The notes beneath the pieces were generated by a model. That model worked only from the letters and a program-made list of their open reading frames with translations, was not told where the DNA came from and did no database searches. Shown one piece after another: positions 1 to 8,201 of a stretch of 38,322 nucleotides of DNA. Origin of the DNA: Clostridia bacterium (GTDB taxonomy: Bacteria > Bacillota > Clostridia > Oscillospirales > Acutalibacteraceae); NCBI GenBank assembly GCA_017513525.1, contig JAFXFC010000056.1:1-38322 (forward strand), written 5' to 3'. The position numbers were made by a program, and so were the translations under genes. Position 1 is the first letter of the stretch. Every line of letters begins with the position of its first letter.

Positions 1-74
1 ACGAGTGCATCCAAACTTACTATTTCGCCGTCGTTTCTGTTTTGTCCTGTTCGCTTTTCTTCTAACATTTTCAT
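1..74 (-). CDS. 5' end of an unidentified gene running off the left edge
   Basis: An open frame on the minus strand runs from an ATG at 74 (a second in-frame ATG lies at 68) to the window edge without a stop. It begins MKMLEEKRTGQ and is rich in charged residues. GGTGATG just upstream of the second ATG could serve as ribosome site. Only about 24 codons are visible, too few to identify the product. It lies downstream of the terminator at 104-131, so it probably starts its own transcript. Confidence 0.4.
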   Translation of the reverse strand, partial: MKMLEEKRTGQNRNDGEIVSLDAL

Positions 75-103
75 CACCATATTCATTATACCATAAATAT
101 GAC

Positions 104-131
104 AAAAAGCCCAGTAAAAACTGGACTTTTT
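104..131 (-). terminator. Intrinsic terminator of the 173-1654 gene
   Basis: Read on the minus strand, AGTCCAGT pairs with ACTGGGCT (eight pairs, one G-T wobble) around a four-base loop and is followed by TTTTTGT. It lies about 40 bases after the stop codon at 173. On the plus strand the same stem has a C-A mismatch, so it should work mainly for the minus-strand gene. Confidence 0.75.
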
Positions 132-172
132 CGACAGTCTGAACGGAGCATCTAAATGATGCTCCGTAATTT

Positions 173-1654
173 TTATACACTGAGTTCACTTAATTTTTCC
201 AAAAGTACATTTACAAGTGTTTCTGCTATTATAATAAGGTCTTCCTTACTCTTGCCTATTGCGGAAACGATTATTGCTGCTTCTTCGGTGCCTTTAAGCT
301 CAGTAATGTTGATGATGCTTTCAATAATTTTTTCATTAACAATATATTCAATGAGGAAATCTACTGTTTTCACAGAATCGGCAACATAATATGTATTACC
401 GTTGGAAAGGGTAGTTGCCGAGCCGCAAGCGAAGAGCGCATTCATATCCATGTCGGGCATATCTGCAGTGTCTGATTTTGATATAAGCTTCAGAAGACCG
501 TCAAGGAGATTATTGAATGAACCTGAAATATCAATGCCCATATCTCCGATAATTTCAATAAGTGAATTGCCGAGATTATAAATTTCACCGTTCTCGAAGC
601 CCATTACGGCGGAAGCCAGTGCGTGGAATTCGCCGTCCATACGAAGAGAACGCATACTCTCGCGAAGCTTTCCTGTTTCAATAGCACTTGCAAAGTTTAT
701 AAGCATGCTTGTGAGCTTGTTTACTGGATCAGAAGCTGCCTTTTCAACAGCAAAAAGAACGGGCTCAAGAATTGCTTTCCAGATGTCTGAAATTTCAGTA
801 TAGGCACACACTTCAGAAGCGGCAGGATATTCGCCGTCAGTGAGCCCTAAAGTGTTAAACAGTGTTACAAGACAGGTTTCGTAACCGCTTTTTTCTGATG
901 CGTTATAAATAGTTGCAGCATCAAGATTTATCGGAAGTGCATCAGTATGAAGTATAAAATCAACGACATTGATATTCACAACTCTTGATTTGCTCTGGAT
1001 ACAGATTTCAAGAACACCTCTGAGACCTTCAGACATATCGGACATTGCTTTATAAAAGCTGTCCTTATCTGTAACGCCCCATTTTATTGAATTCCAGAGA
1101 GTTGTTGTTTTAACTGTGCCGTCTGTGTCTGTCCAAGAAACCTCTGTGTCCATGTATGTCCAGTCTGAGCCTACATTGTTAAGTACATCCGTAAGAGGTT
1201 TTCTTACTCCGTCCTTATCACAGCAGGTGTATGAAGAACCGCTGATTTTAGAAGCGTATAAAGGTCCTGTGGGGTAAAGGTCGATATTTGTGGCAAAATC
1301 CATCATGCCGAGATCAGTAAGTACATTGAAAAGCAGGGGATACGCCAATGACATAATGGTATTTACTATCATGTCAGAGTATACGACATTTTTTACTAAT
1401 CCTGCGATTGCATCGGGAGAAATTCCGTTTTGGGAAAAACTATTAATAAAAGAAGAAACAGCAGTGCTGACTTCGCTTCCTATTCCGTCAAGGCTTATGT
1501 TAAGATTTATACTGCCGCTCTCTGTTGAAGTGTCATGCTTTTTTGTAAGACCTACAGCCGAAAAAGAAATTGTTTCAATAATTATCACGGCTGTAAGTAT
1601 TATAATGATTATGTTTTTTATTCTGCTTTCCTGCATAGGGCGTAATTTTTTCAT
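173..1654 (-). CDS. Membrane-anchored secreted protein of unknown function
   Basis: This 493-residue protein belongs to no family I recognise. I chose the ATG at 1654 because GGAAGAG sits nine bases upstream; the frame stays open to 1768, but that stretch has no ribosome site. It starts MKKLRPMQESR and has one hydrophobic segment at about residues 12-33, so it is probably an N-terminally anchored or secreted protein. The rest is helix-prone, rich in Ser, Ala, Ile and Leu, with many 'LLDGLLKLI'-like helical stretches and no visible catalytic motif. It is divergent from the exported hydrolase at 1897, and the two may share a regulatory region. It could be a cell-surface partner of that enzyme, but only their adjacency suggests this. 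Confidence 0.75.
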   Translation of the reverse strand: MKKLRPMQESRIKNIIIIILTAVIIIETISFSAVGLTKKHDTSTESGSINLNISLDGIGSEVSTAVSSFINSFSQNGISPDAIAGLVKNVVYSDMIVNTIMSLAYPLLFNVLTDLGMMDFATNIDLYPTGPLYASKISGSSYTCCDKDGVRKPLTDVLNNVGSDWTYMDTEVSWTDTDGTVKTTTLWNSIKWGVTDKDSFYKAMSDMSEGLRGVLEICIQSKSRVVNINVVDFILHTDALPINLDAATIYNASEKSGYETCLVTLFNTLGLTDGEYPAASEVCAYTEISDIWKAILEPVLFAVEKAASDPVNKLTSMLINFASAIETGKLRESMRSLRMDGEFHALASAVMGFENGEIYNLGNSLIEIIGDMGIDISGSFNNLLDGLLKLISKSDTADMPDMDMNALFACGSATTLSNGNTYYVADSVKTVDFLIEYIVNEKIIESIINITELKGTEEAAIIVSAIGKSKEDLIIIAETLVNVLLEKLSELSV

Positions 1655-1794
1655 AATAAAATTCTCTTCCATTCTTTTTATTAAAAAATTAAATGTTTGT
1701 ACATTATATATTGTTTTATTAATAGAATAATTCCAAAAAAGAATTAAACACCTGAAAAATATTAACAATAGATGAATAATATGTTATTAGTATG

Positions 1795-1824
1795 TTGACA
1801 ATGATATTTCTTTTGTGGTTTAAT
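1795..1824 (+). promoter_or_regulatory. Probable sigma-A promoter for the exported hydrolase
   Basis: TTGACA at 1795-1800 is followed after 18 bases by TTTAAT at 1819-1824. It lies about 70 bases before the ATG at 1897, in the 242-base region between two divergent genes. The -10 box is imperfect. I found no equally good promoter for the minus-strand gene. Confidence 0.5.
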
Positions 1825-1896
1825 ATAATTACAAGAAATTAAATTTATTTAAAAGTTTGATTTTGTTAAATGTTTGATGCAGAAAGGTTGATTGAA

Positions 1897-3528
1897 ATGA
1901 AAAAACTGCTTTCTCTTTTATTGGTAACTCTATTACTGTTCAGTGTAATGGTGCCTATTTCATCCGCTTATGTGGACTATGAAAAAGTTCCGATTATATT
2001 CATAAGAGGTAACGGTCATGAATTGTTTAAGGAAGACGGTACGCAAATATGGCCGAGACCCTCAATTGATCTTGATAAAGATAAAATAGTTGAAACCGCC
2101 GTTAATATCATTCTTCCTCTCTTGCTTGAAGGTATTCCTTTTGATAAGTGGGATAATTACACAATGGCAATTTATAATGAGATTTCACCGTTGTTTGACA
2201 ATGAAAATCTCGACGGAAACGGCCTGCCAAAATACGGAACCGGCTTAAAGAAGGAAGAGCTTGAAGCTGCAGAAATAAGACGCCATGAAAACACAGGTGC
2301 AGACGGTTGGTTTGATCTTACCGATTATACCTTCCCCTATGACTGGCGGCTTTCCCCCATTGAATATGTTGATGAATTGCATTTATATATTCTTGATATT
2401 ATGGAAGCTACAGGTTCCGATAAGATTTGTCTTGTAGGCAGATGTATGGGCAGCGGACTTGTAATGGCTTATCTTGAAAAATACGGACATCTCGGTCACA
2501 TAAAGAATGTAGTATTTGATTCTGTTGTAGCAAACGGCTGTGAAGAAATAAGCGAATTGTTCAGCGGTCAGGTTGATATTAATGAAGCTGCACTTCAGAG
2601 ATATGTAGCCGACAGTGAACAACTCAGCATTGTGGATGCCGGAAACACCATAGCTCTCAGCGAAATGATGAATGATATCCTCGGGACAACAATAGATCTT
2701 TTTAATCAGACAGGCGTAACAAATGTGTTTTCCGGTTTACTTGAAGATTTATATGATGAGCTCTATAGGGCAGTTTTACCTCCCATTGCTCTTTCAGTAA
2801 TTGCAACACAGGCAAATTACTGGACAGGTGTCAAAACGGAAGATTTTGATGCCGCTGTCAGTCTTATTTTCGGTGAAGAAGGCGATTATTTCTATGAAGA
2901 ATTCCGCGGTCTTATAGAAAAACTCAGATGGTATGATGATACCGTAGCTTCAAGACTTCCCGAGCTTTATGATATATGGGAATATGAATATGGCATTCAC
3001 ATCGGTGTTATTGCAAAATACGGTCATCAGATGATTCCCGTTATTCCTTCGGCAAATGAACCAAGCGACACTCTTATCAATATAAAGGATGCTGCTTTCG
3101 GAGTAACTGCTGCTGATGTCGGAACTACACTTTCTGACAAATATATAAATTCTCGTATTGAGGCAGATTTCGGGCAGTATATTTCTCCCGATAAGCAAAT
3201 TGATGTATCTACCGGCAGATTTCCCGAAACGACATGGATAATAAAAAACTCCCACCACAACTATTATGATCTTTGTGATTATATTGCAACAGACTTTTGC
3301 AGAAGTACAAATCAGACCGTAGACAGTGCAAATACAACTCCTCAGTTTATGATGTTTGACGAATATACAAGAACATGGTCTGAGATGACTGAAGATAATT
3401 GTGCTGATCTTCCGTTCGTTGACATTGTTGAAGAAAAGCCAAGCATTTTTTCAAGAATTATTGCATTTATCAAATGGCTCGCAGCAATTCTTGTGATGCT
3501 GTTCAATGGAAACACTGCAACCGTTTAA
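1897..3528 (+). CDS. Exported alpha/beta hydrolase, LCAT/lipase-like, with Cys nucleophile
   Basis: This 543-residue protein starts MKKLLSLLLV after AGAAAGG nine bases upstream. Residues 1-24 are a signal peptide with a likely cut after ISSA. The mature part has a 'FPYDWRLSP' stretch typical of LCAT-like lipases and a nucleophile elbow at 181-185, GRCMG, in which Cys183 replaces the usual Ser. His453/His454 (SHHNY) near the C-terminus are candidates for the catalytic His. Residues about 517-535 form a hydrophobic segment that may hold the enzyme in the membrane. Likely role: extracytoplasmic hydrolysis or acyl transfer on lipid esters. Cys nucleophiles are known in this fold, for example in dienelactone hydrolase, so it may be active. 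The substrate is unknown. Confidence 0.75.
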   Translation: MKKLLSLLLVTLLLFSVMVPISSAYVDYEKVPIIFIRGNGHELFKEDGTQIWPRPSIDLDKDKIVETAVNIILPLLLEGIPFDKWDNYTMAIYNEISPLFDNENLDGNGLPKYGTGLKKEELEAAEIRRHENTGADGWFDLTDYTFPYDWRLSPIEYVDELHLYILDIMEATGSDKICLVGRCMGSGLVMAYLEKYGHLGHIKNVVFDSVVANGCEEISELFSGQVDINEAALQRYVADSEQLSIVDAGNTIALSEMMNDILGTTIDLFNQTGVTNVFSGLLEDLYDELYRAVLPPIALSVIATQANYWTGVKTEDFDAAVSLIFGEEGDYFYEEFRGLIEKLRWYDDTVASRLPELYDIWEYEYGIHIGVIAKYGHQMIPVIPSANEPSDTLINIKDAAFGVTAADVGTTLSDKYINSRIEADFGQYISPDKQIDVSTGRFPETTWIIKNSHHNYYDLCDYIATDFCRSTNQTVDSANTTPQFMMFDEYTRTWSEMTEDNCADLPFVDIVEEKPSIFSRIIAFIKWLAAILVMLFNGNTATV

Positions 3529-3546
3529 TGATATTATAACATGAAG

Positions 3547-3590
3547 AAACCCGATGCCGTAAAAACACTTACGGTATCGGGTTTATTGTT
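3547..3590. terminator. Terminator between convergent genes
   Basis: AAACCCGATGCCGTAA (3547-3562) pairs with TTACGGTATCGGGTTT (3569-3584) with one wobble and a six-base loop. T-rich sequence follows on the plus strand, and TTTCTTC follows on the minus strand. It lies between the 1897 gene and the convergent TetR gene and probably stops both transcripts. Confidence 0.8.
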
Positions 3591-3603
3591 TGTGAAGACT
3601 TAA

Positions 3604-4227
3604 TTACTTATGAACTGCAGATTTCTGTTTTTCTCTGATTACATCGCAAAGCCTTTCAGGTCTGTTGGCAAGGTAGAATTTTGTGAGATAATCTGCACAT
3701 TGTTCACTTGTCATTCCGACATTATCCTGGAACCAATGAATAAGAATGCTTCTGAAGCCGCCTAATGTGTAATACATATGGCAAATATATTCGGTAGCCT
3801 CTTCATCGGAAAGTAAGCTTCTGATCTCATGAGAGAGTTTTTCTTCTGCAAGGGAAATGATTCTTTTTATAAGATCCTCGCCGTGTGAAGAAGTGAGGAA
3901 AAGCTTGTAGTAATTCTTATTTTTATTAAGAAAGGCAACACCTAAATTGATAGCTTCTGTCGGGTCAAGGATAACATTATCAATACCCAACTGATCTAAG
4001 GTTTCATCAATTGCCTCGACAATATTTGACTGAATTGCCGCATAAAGGTCATACACATCAAGATAATGTGCATAGAAAGTACCTCTTGAAATATTCGCTC
4101 TTTCAACTATATCGGTAACAGTGATTTTTGCCATATCCTTTTCATTAAGAAGCTCAGCAAAAGCCTGTTTGATAAGATGTCTTGAACGGGCAGCATTTTT
4201 GTGAGAAGATTTTTTGCCGACAGCCAT
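3604..4227 (-). CDS. TetR/AcrR-family transcriptional regulator
   Basis: This 207-residue protein has an N-terminal TetR helix-turn-helix at about residues 12-58, with the recognition segment 'ANISRGTFYAHYLDVYDLY', and an all-helical ligand domain of the kind seen in DhaS-like TetR proteins. The start at 4227 has AGGAGG seven bases upstream. It is the third gene of the minus-strand operon with the PLP enzyme (5496-6983) and the tandem aldolase (4247-5461), 19 bases after the latter. That position suggests it represses this operon and responds to its substrate or product. Its operator may be the direct repeat at 7016-7068. The divergent SCP2/transketolase operon could be a second target, but I see no matching site there. 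Confidence 0.88.
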   Translation of the reverse strand: MAVGKKSSHKNAARSRHLIKQAFAELLNEKDMAKITVTDIVERANISRGTFYAHYLDVYDLYAAIQSNIVEAIDETLDQLGIDNVILDPTEAINLGVAFLNKNKNYYKLFLTSSHGEDLIKRIISLAEEKLSHEIRSLLSDEEATEYICHMYYTLGGFRSILIHWFQDNVGMTSEQCADYLTKFYLANRPERLCDVIREKQKSAVHK

Positions 4228-4246
4228 TGTTTGCCTCCTGTTGTTT

Positions 4247-5461
4247 TTACTTTTTCTTGGAGTACTTTGTTTTGTAAATAATACGCATTAATGTGCATTC
4301 CAAAGGATTGATATATTTGTCTTCTTTGCCGTAAGCGGATGCTGCAACAAAGGATTTACAGCCTTTTTCTGCAACGAGTTTTACTGCATCTGCCTCGTCC
4401 TTTGAAGAGCCGACACAGATAGCACCGTTATGCTTGAGCATGACCGCATCACGGAATTTCATTTTCTTAACGACCTTTTTTGCAGAAGCTAAACGGTCGT
4501 TGGTGTCATATTCAGCGGATTTCAAGGAAATTCCGACAATCTGTGCAAAATCATCAAGGAAGGGTTTTACTGCCATTCCTGTTTTTGAAAGCTCAAGTGT
4601 TGCCTCTTCCTTAGAATGAGTTATTGCATTGACATCTTTTCTCTTTTTGTAGATCATTGCGTGAAGCTCTGCTGTAGCGGGGTATTCTGCAGAGGAATCG
4701 AGGGGCTTGCCTGTTTCAAGATCTATCATAATTGCATCTCCGCCTTCGGCAGGAGTCATTTCAAGCACCCTGTAAAGTCTTTCGGAGTTGTATGCGGGCA
4801 GCTCATCGCAAACCGCTTCTGACACAAGATTGCCTGCAATGTATTCGCAAAGAGAAGCGAAGGTATCAATAGTTCTGCCTGTAAGCTCTCTGTATCTTTC
4901 GAGGAAAAGGTTTTTGCAAACTTCTTCAAGCTCACTTGCAACAAGGAACGCATTATCAAGATCGCTTCCCATACAAACAGCACCGTGATGCTTCATAAGA
5001 ACAGCCTTTGATGAAGAGCGCTTAACGGCTTCTGTGACACCTTCTCGAAGAGTCTTTGTACCGGGAAGTCCGTAAGAAGCAAGAGGAACATGCTTTCCGA
5101 TTATTTCGGCACTTTTTCCCTCAAGGTGGTTGATGTCATATCCCTTAAGACCTGCAATGGATGCCATTGTCTGGTGGGTATGGATAACAAAATTAACATC
5201 AGGTCTGAGCTTATAGCAAGCGGCATGAACACCTTTTTCCGATGAGGGCTTGATATCGCCCTCATAGGAAAGATCTTCAATATTTACAAGCACGATATCA
5301 TCGGGAGTAAGTCCGAGATAATCTCTTCCGCTTGGTGTGATAACAAAAGTATTCTCATCGATACGGCAGCTGACATTTCCCCATGTGCGCTGGATAAGTC
5401 CCTTTTCGCAAAGGAGCTTACCTGCTTTTACAACATCGAGTTTTGCTTGCATGATATCCAT
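4247..5461 (-). CDS. Tandem class II aldolase/adducin protein, second domain degenerate
   Basis: This 404-residue protein contains two class II aldolase (fuculose-phosphate aldolase/adducin) domains; typical single-domain members are about 215 residues. Domain 1 (about 1-195) keeps the expected metal ligands His94 and His96 (HTH) and His159 (KHHG), plus Glu75 in PSSE, the usual catalytic acid. Domain 2 (about 225-395) keeps ELH and KHNG, but the HTH pair has become ITHS at 280-283, so it probably cannot bind zinc and may be structural or regulatory. The ATG at 5461 has AGGTGA eight bases upstream. Domain 1 should carry out retro-aldol or aldol chemistry on a keto-sugar phosphate or similar ketol. 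It lies 34 bases after the PLP enzyme gene and 19 before tetR, in one operon. The substrate cannot be read from sequence. Confidence 0.85.
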   Translation of the reverse strand: MDIMQAKLDVVKAGKLLCEKGLIQRTWGNVSCRIDENTFVITPSGRDYLGLTPDDIVLVNIEDLSYEGDIKPSSEKGVHAACYKLRPDVNFVIHTHQTMASIAGLKGYDINHLEGKSAEIIGKHVPLASYGLPGTKTLREGVTEAVKRSSSKAVLMKHHGAVCMGSDLDNAFLVASELEEVCKNLFLERYRELTGRTIDTFASLCEYIAGNLVSEAVCDELPAYNSERLYRVLEMTPAEGGDAIMIDLETGKPLDSSAEYPATAELHAMIYKKRKDVNAITHSKEEATLELSKTGMAVKPFLDDFAQIVGISLKSAEYDTNDRLASAKKVVKKMKFRDAVMLKHNGAICVGSSKDEADAVKLVAEKGCKSFVAASAYGKEDKYINPLECTLMRIIYKTKYSKKK

Positions 5462-5495
5462 GGTTAATTCACCTCGTATAAATTATGGGGGAGTA

Positions 5496-6983
5496 TCAGT
5501 CGTTTTCTTTTACTGCGATATTTGCGAATACACGGTCAAATCTGGCAAGTGCATCGTCAATATCAGCCTCTGTGTAAGCAGCGCTTGTGTAAAGACGGCT
5601 GCCTGCAAGAGTTACAAGACCTTCAGCCATGTATGCAGCACCCATGTGGGTCATTTCTTTCTTTCTGATGTCTGTCTGCTTGAGAACACCGGGAATAGTC
5701 CAGGGCTTGCCCCAGTTGATTGAGAACTGAAGAGTACCTACAGTTTCAAGATGGCAGATAGAGCCCTGATTGAATGCTACGAAGGGAAGGTGGCGTCTTT
5801 CGATGATTTCCTGAAGTCCCTTTGTGATTCTGTCGCCCATTTCGCCTGCTTTCTGACAAGCATTTGTTCTGTCCATTTCTTCAAGAGTGAAGTAACCTGC
5901 AGCACAGGAAAGGGGATTAGCTGAAAGTGTACCGCCGCAGAAAGCCTTCTTGACTTTAACTGCACCGTCAAGACCTGCGCCGAGATATTTCATGTATTCT
6001 CTCTTACCGCCGACACCGCCGGCACCGGGATATCCGCCTGCGATAACCTTACCGAAAACTGTAAGGTCGGGAGAAACGCCGAAGTAGCCCTGAGCACCTG
6101 CCATGCCTACACGGAAGCCTGTAACAACCTCATCGAATACAAGAAGAGCACCGTATTTACGGCAAAGTCTTTCAACGCCCTTGCAGAAATCCTTATCAAC
6201 GGGACGGGAACCGCTTTCGGGGCCGAGGGGCTCAAGATAAACAGCAGCAGTGCCGCCTCTGAGCATATTCTTTCTGAGAACTCTTTCAAGAGAATCAAGA
6301 TCGCCGGGGAAGAATTCCTGAGTATCTCTCATTAATCTTCCGGGAACACCGTTTGCCTGAGTTGCCTTTGTGCCGGGGATACGGATACCGTAACCGAGCT
6401 GATCTGACCAACCGTGGTAAGCACCGCCCATTTTTACGATATTCTTATTCTTTGTAGCAAGTCTTGCAATTCTTGCAGCAAGCATACATGCTTCTGTACC
6501 TGACTGAAGCATACGGAACATATCTACAGTTTCAATGCAGTCAGATACTTTCTTTGCAAGCTTATATTCAAATTCATGGAAAAGACCTGTTGAAGGACCG
6601 CATGTGTTGAGAAGGTCGATAACCTGCTCACGGACCTCAGGAGGATTTGAACCGAGAACGGTGGGACCGCCTGCCTGAAGGAAGTCATAATATTCATTGC
6701 CGTCAATGTCATAAAGCTTACAGCCTGAAGCTGCTGTGAAAACGAGGGGGAAGGGATAGTTGAAAGCAAGGTTGTGCTGAACACCGCCGGGAATGATTTT
6801 CTTGGCTTCGTCAATCATTTCTTTGGATGTTGCACATTTCTTTTCAAAATATTCTTCTTCATATTTTGCGAGTGCATCGGGAGTGATAGTGTAAATAGGC
6901 TTTTTGATAAGTTCATCTAACTGCTTGTTAACGGCAGCGGCATCGGGGTATTCAGATATTGCGAAACGGGTATCCATAGTCAT
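5496..6983 (-). CDS. N-extended class III PLP aminotransferase, GSA-aminomutase-like
   Basis: This 495-residue fold-type I PLP enzyme resembles glutamate-1-semialdehyde aminomutases. It shows KKIIPGGV (61-68), SGTEAC (161-166), YHG (189-191), FDEVVTGFR (283-291) with the PLP-binding Asp284, and the Schiff-base Lys312 in FGKVIAGGY. HemL proteins are about 430 residues and start near the PGGV segment; this one has about 55 extra N-terminal residues. With no haem genes nearby it is more likely a dedicated aminotransferase or aminomutase. The ATG at 6983 has AGAAAGGA about five bases upstream. It is the first gene of the aldolase-tetR operon, which pairs a C-C lyase with an aminating enzyme. A second class III enzyme at 9841 is clearly distinct in sequence and length. 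Confidence 0.88.
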   Translation of the reverse strand: MTMDTRFAISEYPDAAAVNKQLDELIKKPIYTITPDALAKYEEEYFEKKCATSKEMIDEAKKIIPGGVQHNLAFNYPFPLVFTAASGCKLYDIDGNEYYDFLQAGGPTVLGSNPPEVREQVIDLLNTCGPSTGLFHEFEYKLAKKVSDCIETVDMFRMLQSGTEACMLAARIARLATKNKNIVKMGGAYHGWSDQLGYGIRIPGTKATQANGVPGRLMRDTQEFFPGDLDSLERVLRKNMLRGGTAAVYLEPLGPESGSRPVDKDFCKGVERLCRKYGALLVFDEVVTGFRVGMAGAQGYFGVSPDLTVFGKVIAGGYPGAGGVGGKREYMKYLGAGLDGAVKVKKAFCGGTLSANPLSCAAGYFTLEEMDRTNACQKAGEMGDRITKGLQEIIERRHLPFVAFNQGSICHLETVGTLQFSINWGKPWTIPGVLKQTDIRKKEMTHMGAAYMAEGLVTLAGSRLYTSAAYTEADIDDALARFDRVFANIAVKEND

Positions 6984-7015
6984 TCAGATCCTTTCTTTTT
7001 TTAGATATAAATCTT

Positions 7016-7068
7016 TACAATAAATGGTAACACAAATAAAAACTAAAAACAAGTACAATAAGGTAACA
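7016..7068. promoter_or_regulatory. Direct repeat upstream of the PLP/aldolase/tetR operon
   Basis: TACAATAAATGGTAACA (7016-7032) recurs as TACAATAAGGTAACA (7054-7068), differing only by two extra bases, 38 bases apart start to start. The pair lies 33-85 bases before the ATG at 6983, where a promoter and operator would be expected. I could not assign a clear -35/-10 pair here. TetR sites are usually palindromic, so the direct repeat may instead bind another regulator or be two half-sites. Confidence 0.45.
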
Positions 7069-7108
7069 TTATGTATTTATTTTTAATAATTTAACATTAA
7101 TATACGAT

Positions 7109-7576
7109 TTATTCATCAATTTTGCAGTGCTTCAGGGTAAATCTTTCTCCGGTGACTTCCATTATGCCATATTTTCCGTTCATGATACTGCCGGGATTAA
7201 AAAGAGTAACACCGTCATATTCTTCGATATTCACAATGTGTGTATGCCCGTAAAGCGCAACTGCGCATTCCTCTTCTTTTGCTGCGTAGTATAGAGAAGA
7301 AAGTCCGAGCTTTACATTATAAGCATGACCGTGACAGGCAAGAAATTTAACTTTTTCGGCATATGAGATCAGTCTTAAAGGAAAATTATATGCTGAAGTA
7401 TCGCAGTTGCCTTTTATCTGATAAACAGGCTTAAAAGCAGTATATTCATTCATATCAAACATATCTTTGCCTCCGTCACCTAAGTGAATTATCATATCGG
7501 CATTTCGTTCTTTTTTGAGAATTGCTTCAAGTTCTTGAGAAAAGCCGTGCGAGTCGGAGAGTATCAGTATCTTCAT
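7109..7576 (-). CDS. YfcE/MJ0936-family metallophosphoesterase
   Basis: This 155-residue protein has the ordered metallophosphoesterase motifs of the YfcE/MJ0936 group: DSH (7-9), GDG near 35, GNCD ('IKGNCDTSAYN'), CHGH and GHTH, which ligate two metal ions. The family hydrolyses phosphodiesters or phosphomonoesters in the cytoplasm; the physiological substrate is usually unknown. I prefer the ATG at 7576, with AAGAAGG seven bases upstream, over the upstream ATG at 7600. It is divergent from the small-gene cluster at 7654 and is followed by no clear hairpin terminator. Confidence 0.88.
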   Translation of the reverse strand: MKILILSDSHGFSQELEAILKKERNADMIIHLGDGGKDMFDMNEYTAFKPVYQIKGNCDTSAYNFPLRLISYAEKVKFLACHGHAYNVKLGLSSLYYAAKEEECAVALYGHTHIVNIEEYDGVTLFNPGSIMNGKYGIMEVTGERFTLKHCKIDE

Positions 7577-7653
7577 TAATAAACCTTCTTTCGGGTGCAT
7601 ATTTTATATTGATGTTTCCTGCAAAAAAGGAAACTTACGTAAGGAGGGATAAT

Positions 7654-7869
7654 TTGAAGCAAAATGATTTTGATGCCCTTTTTGAGGCTGCAAAAAGCGG
7701 AGATAAGAAAAAAATGGAAAAACTCGGAAACGCTGCCGCCTCGGTACTTTCCGAGGAACAGAAAAGTACGATAGAAAAAGCAATGGCAGATCCCGATTAC
7801 CTGCGTTCGGTTTTATCGTCACCGAAGGCGCAGGAGATATTGAAAAAACTACAGGGAGGGGATAAGTAA
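7654..7869 (+). CDS. Small helical protein, first of a three-gene overlapping cluster
   Basis: This 71-residue protein starts at a TTG, chosen because AAGGAGGG lies five bases upstream; the longer frame back to 7522 overlaps the divergent phosphoesterase gene. The product, starting MKQNDFDALFEAAKSG, is all-helical and Lys/Ala-rich and ends in KLQGGDK, without membrane segments. Its TAA overlaps the next ATG by one base, so the two are translationally coupled. I do not recognise the family. Clusters of similar small soluble proteins occur in sporulating Clostridia, but I cannot assign a role. Confidence 0.75.
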   Translation: MKQNDFDALFEAAKSGDKKKMEKLGNAAASVLSEEQKSTIEKAMADPDYLRSVLSSPKAQEILKKLQGGDK

Positions 7870-8201
7870 TGGATATTTCTTCCTTGCTCTCATCTCTGTC
7901 ACAGGAAGATATAGAAAAGCTGAAAACGACGGCACAGCAGTTTTTCGGCTCAAAAGAAGAGGCACCGCAGAAAAAAGAACAGCCTGCAGTTCAGAGCGGT
8001 TTTGATATGCCCTTTGATCCCAAGCTTCTGACAGGGGTTGCAAAATTTTCAAAAATGCTGAATGAAAATGATGAACGGAGCGATTTTATAATGGCTCTGA
8101 AGCCGCTGTTAAGTGACAGTAGACGAAAAAAAGCAGATGATGCCGTAATGATGCTGAAGTTTATGAGGATAATAAACGCAATGCAGGAGAATGGGAAATG
8201 A
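7869..8201 (+). CDS. Small conserved-looking protein of unknown function, second in cluster
   Basis: This 110-residue cytoplasmic protein overlaps the preceding stop by one base and the next start by four, so all three genes should be co-translated. It has an N-terminal helix (MDISSLLSSLSQEDIEKLK), a charged linker with EEAPQKKEQP, and a C-terminal block 'FIMALKPLLSDSRRKKADDA' followed by MMLKFMRII. I recall similar C-terminal blocks in uncharacterised Clostridia proteins. No enzyme motif or membrane segment is visible. Confidence 0.75.
   Translation: MDISSLLSSLSQEDIEKLKTTAQQFFGSKEEAPQKKEQPAVQSGFDMPFDPKLLTGVAKFSKMLNENDERSDFIMALKPLLSDSRRKKADDAVMMLKFMRIINAMQENGK

Noticed and set aside
1290..1730. 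146-codon open frame on the plus strand
   Set aside because: It lies fully inside the 173-1654 gene on the other strand, has no ribosome site, and shows the hydrophobic composition typical of an antisense shadow.
5496..6983. Naming the PLP enzyme hemL (glutamate-1-semialdehyde aminomutase)
   Set aside because: It has about 55 extra N-terminal residues and no haem genes nearby, and it sits with an aldolase and TetR. The family is clear but the function is not.
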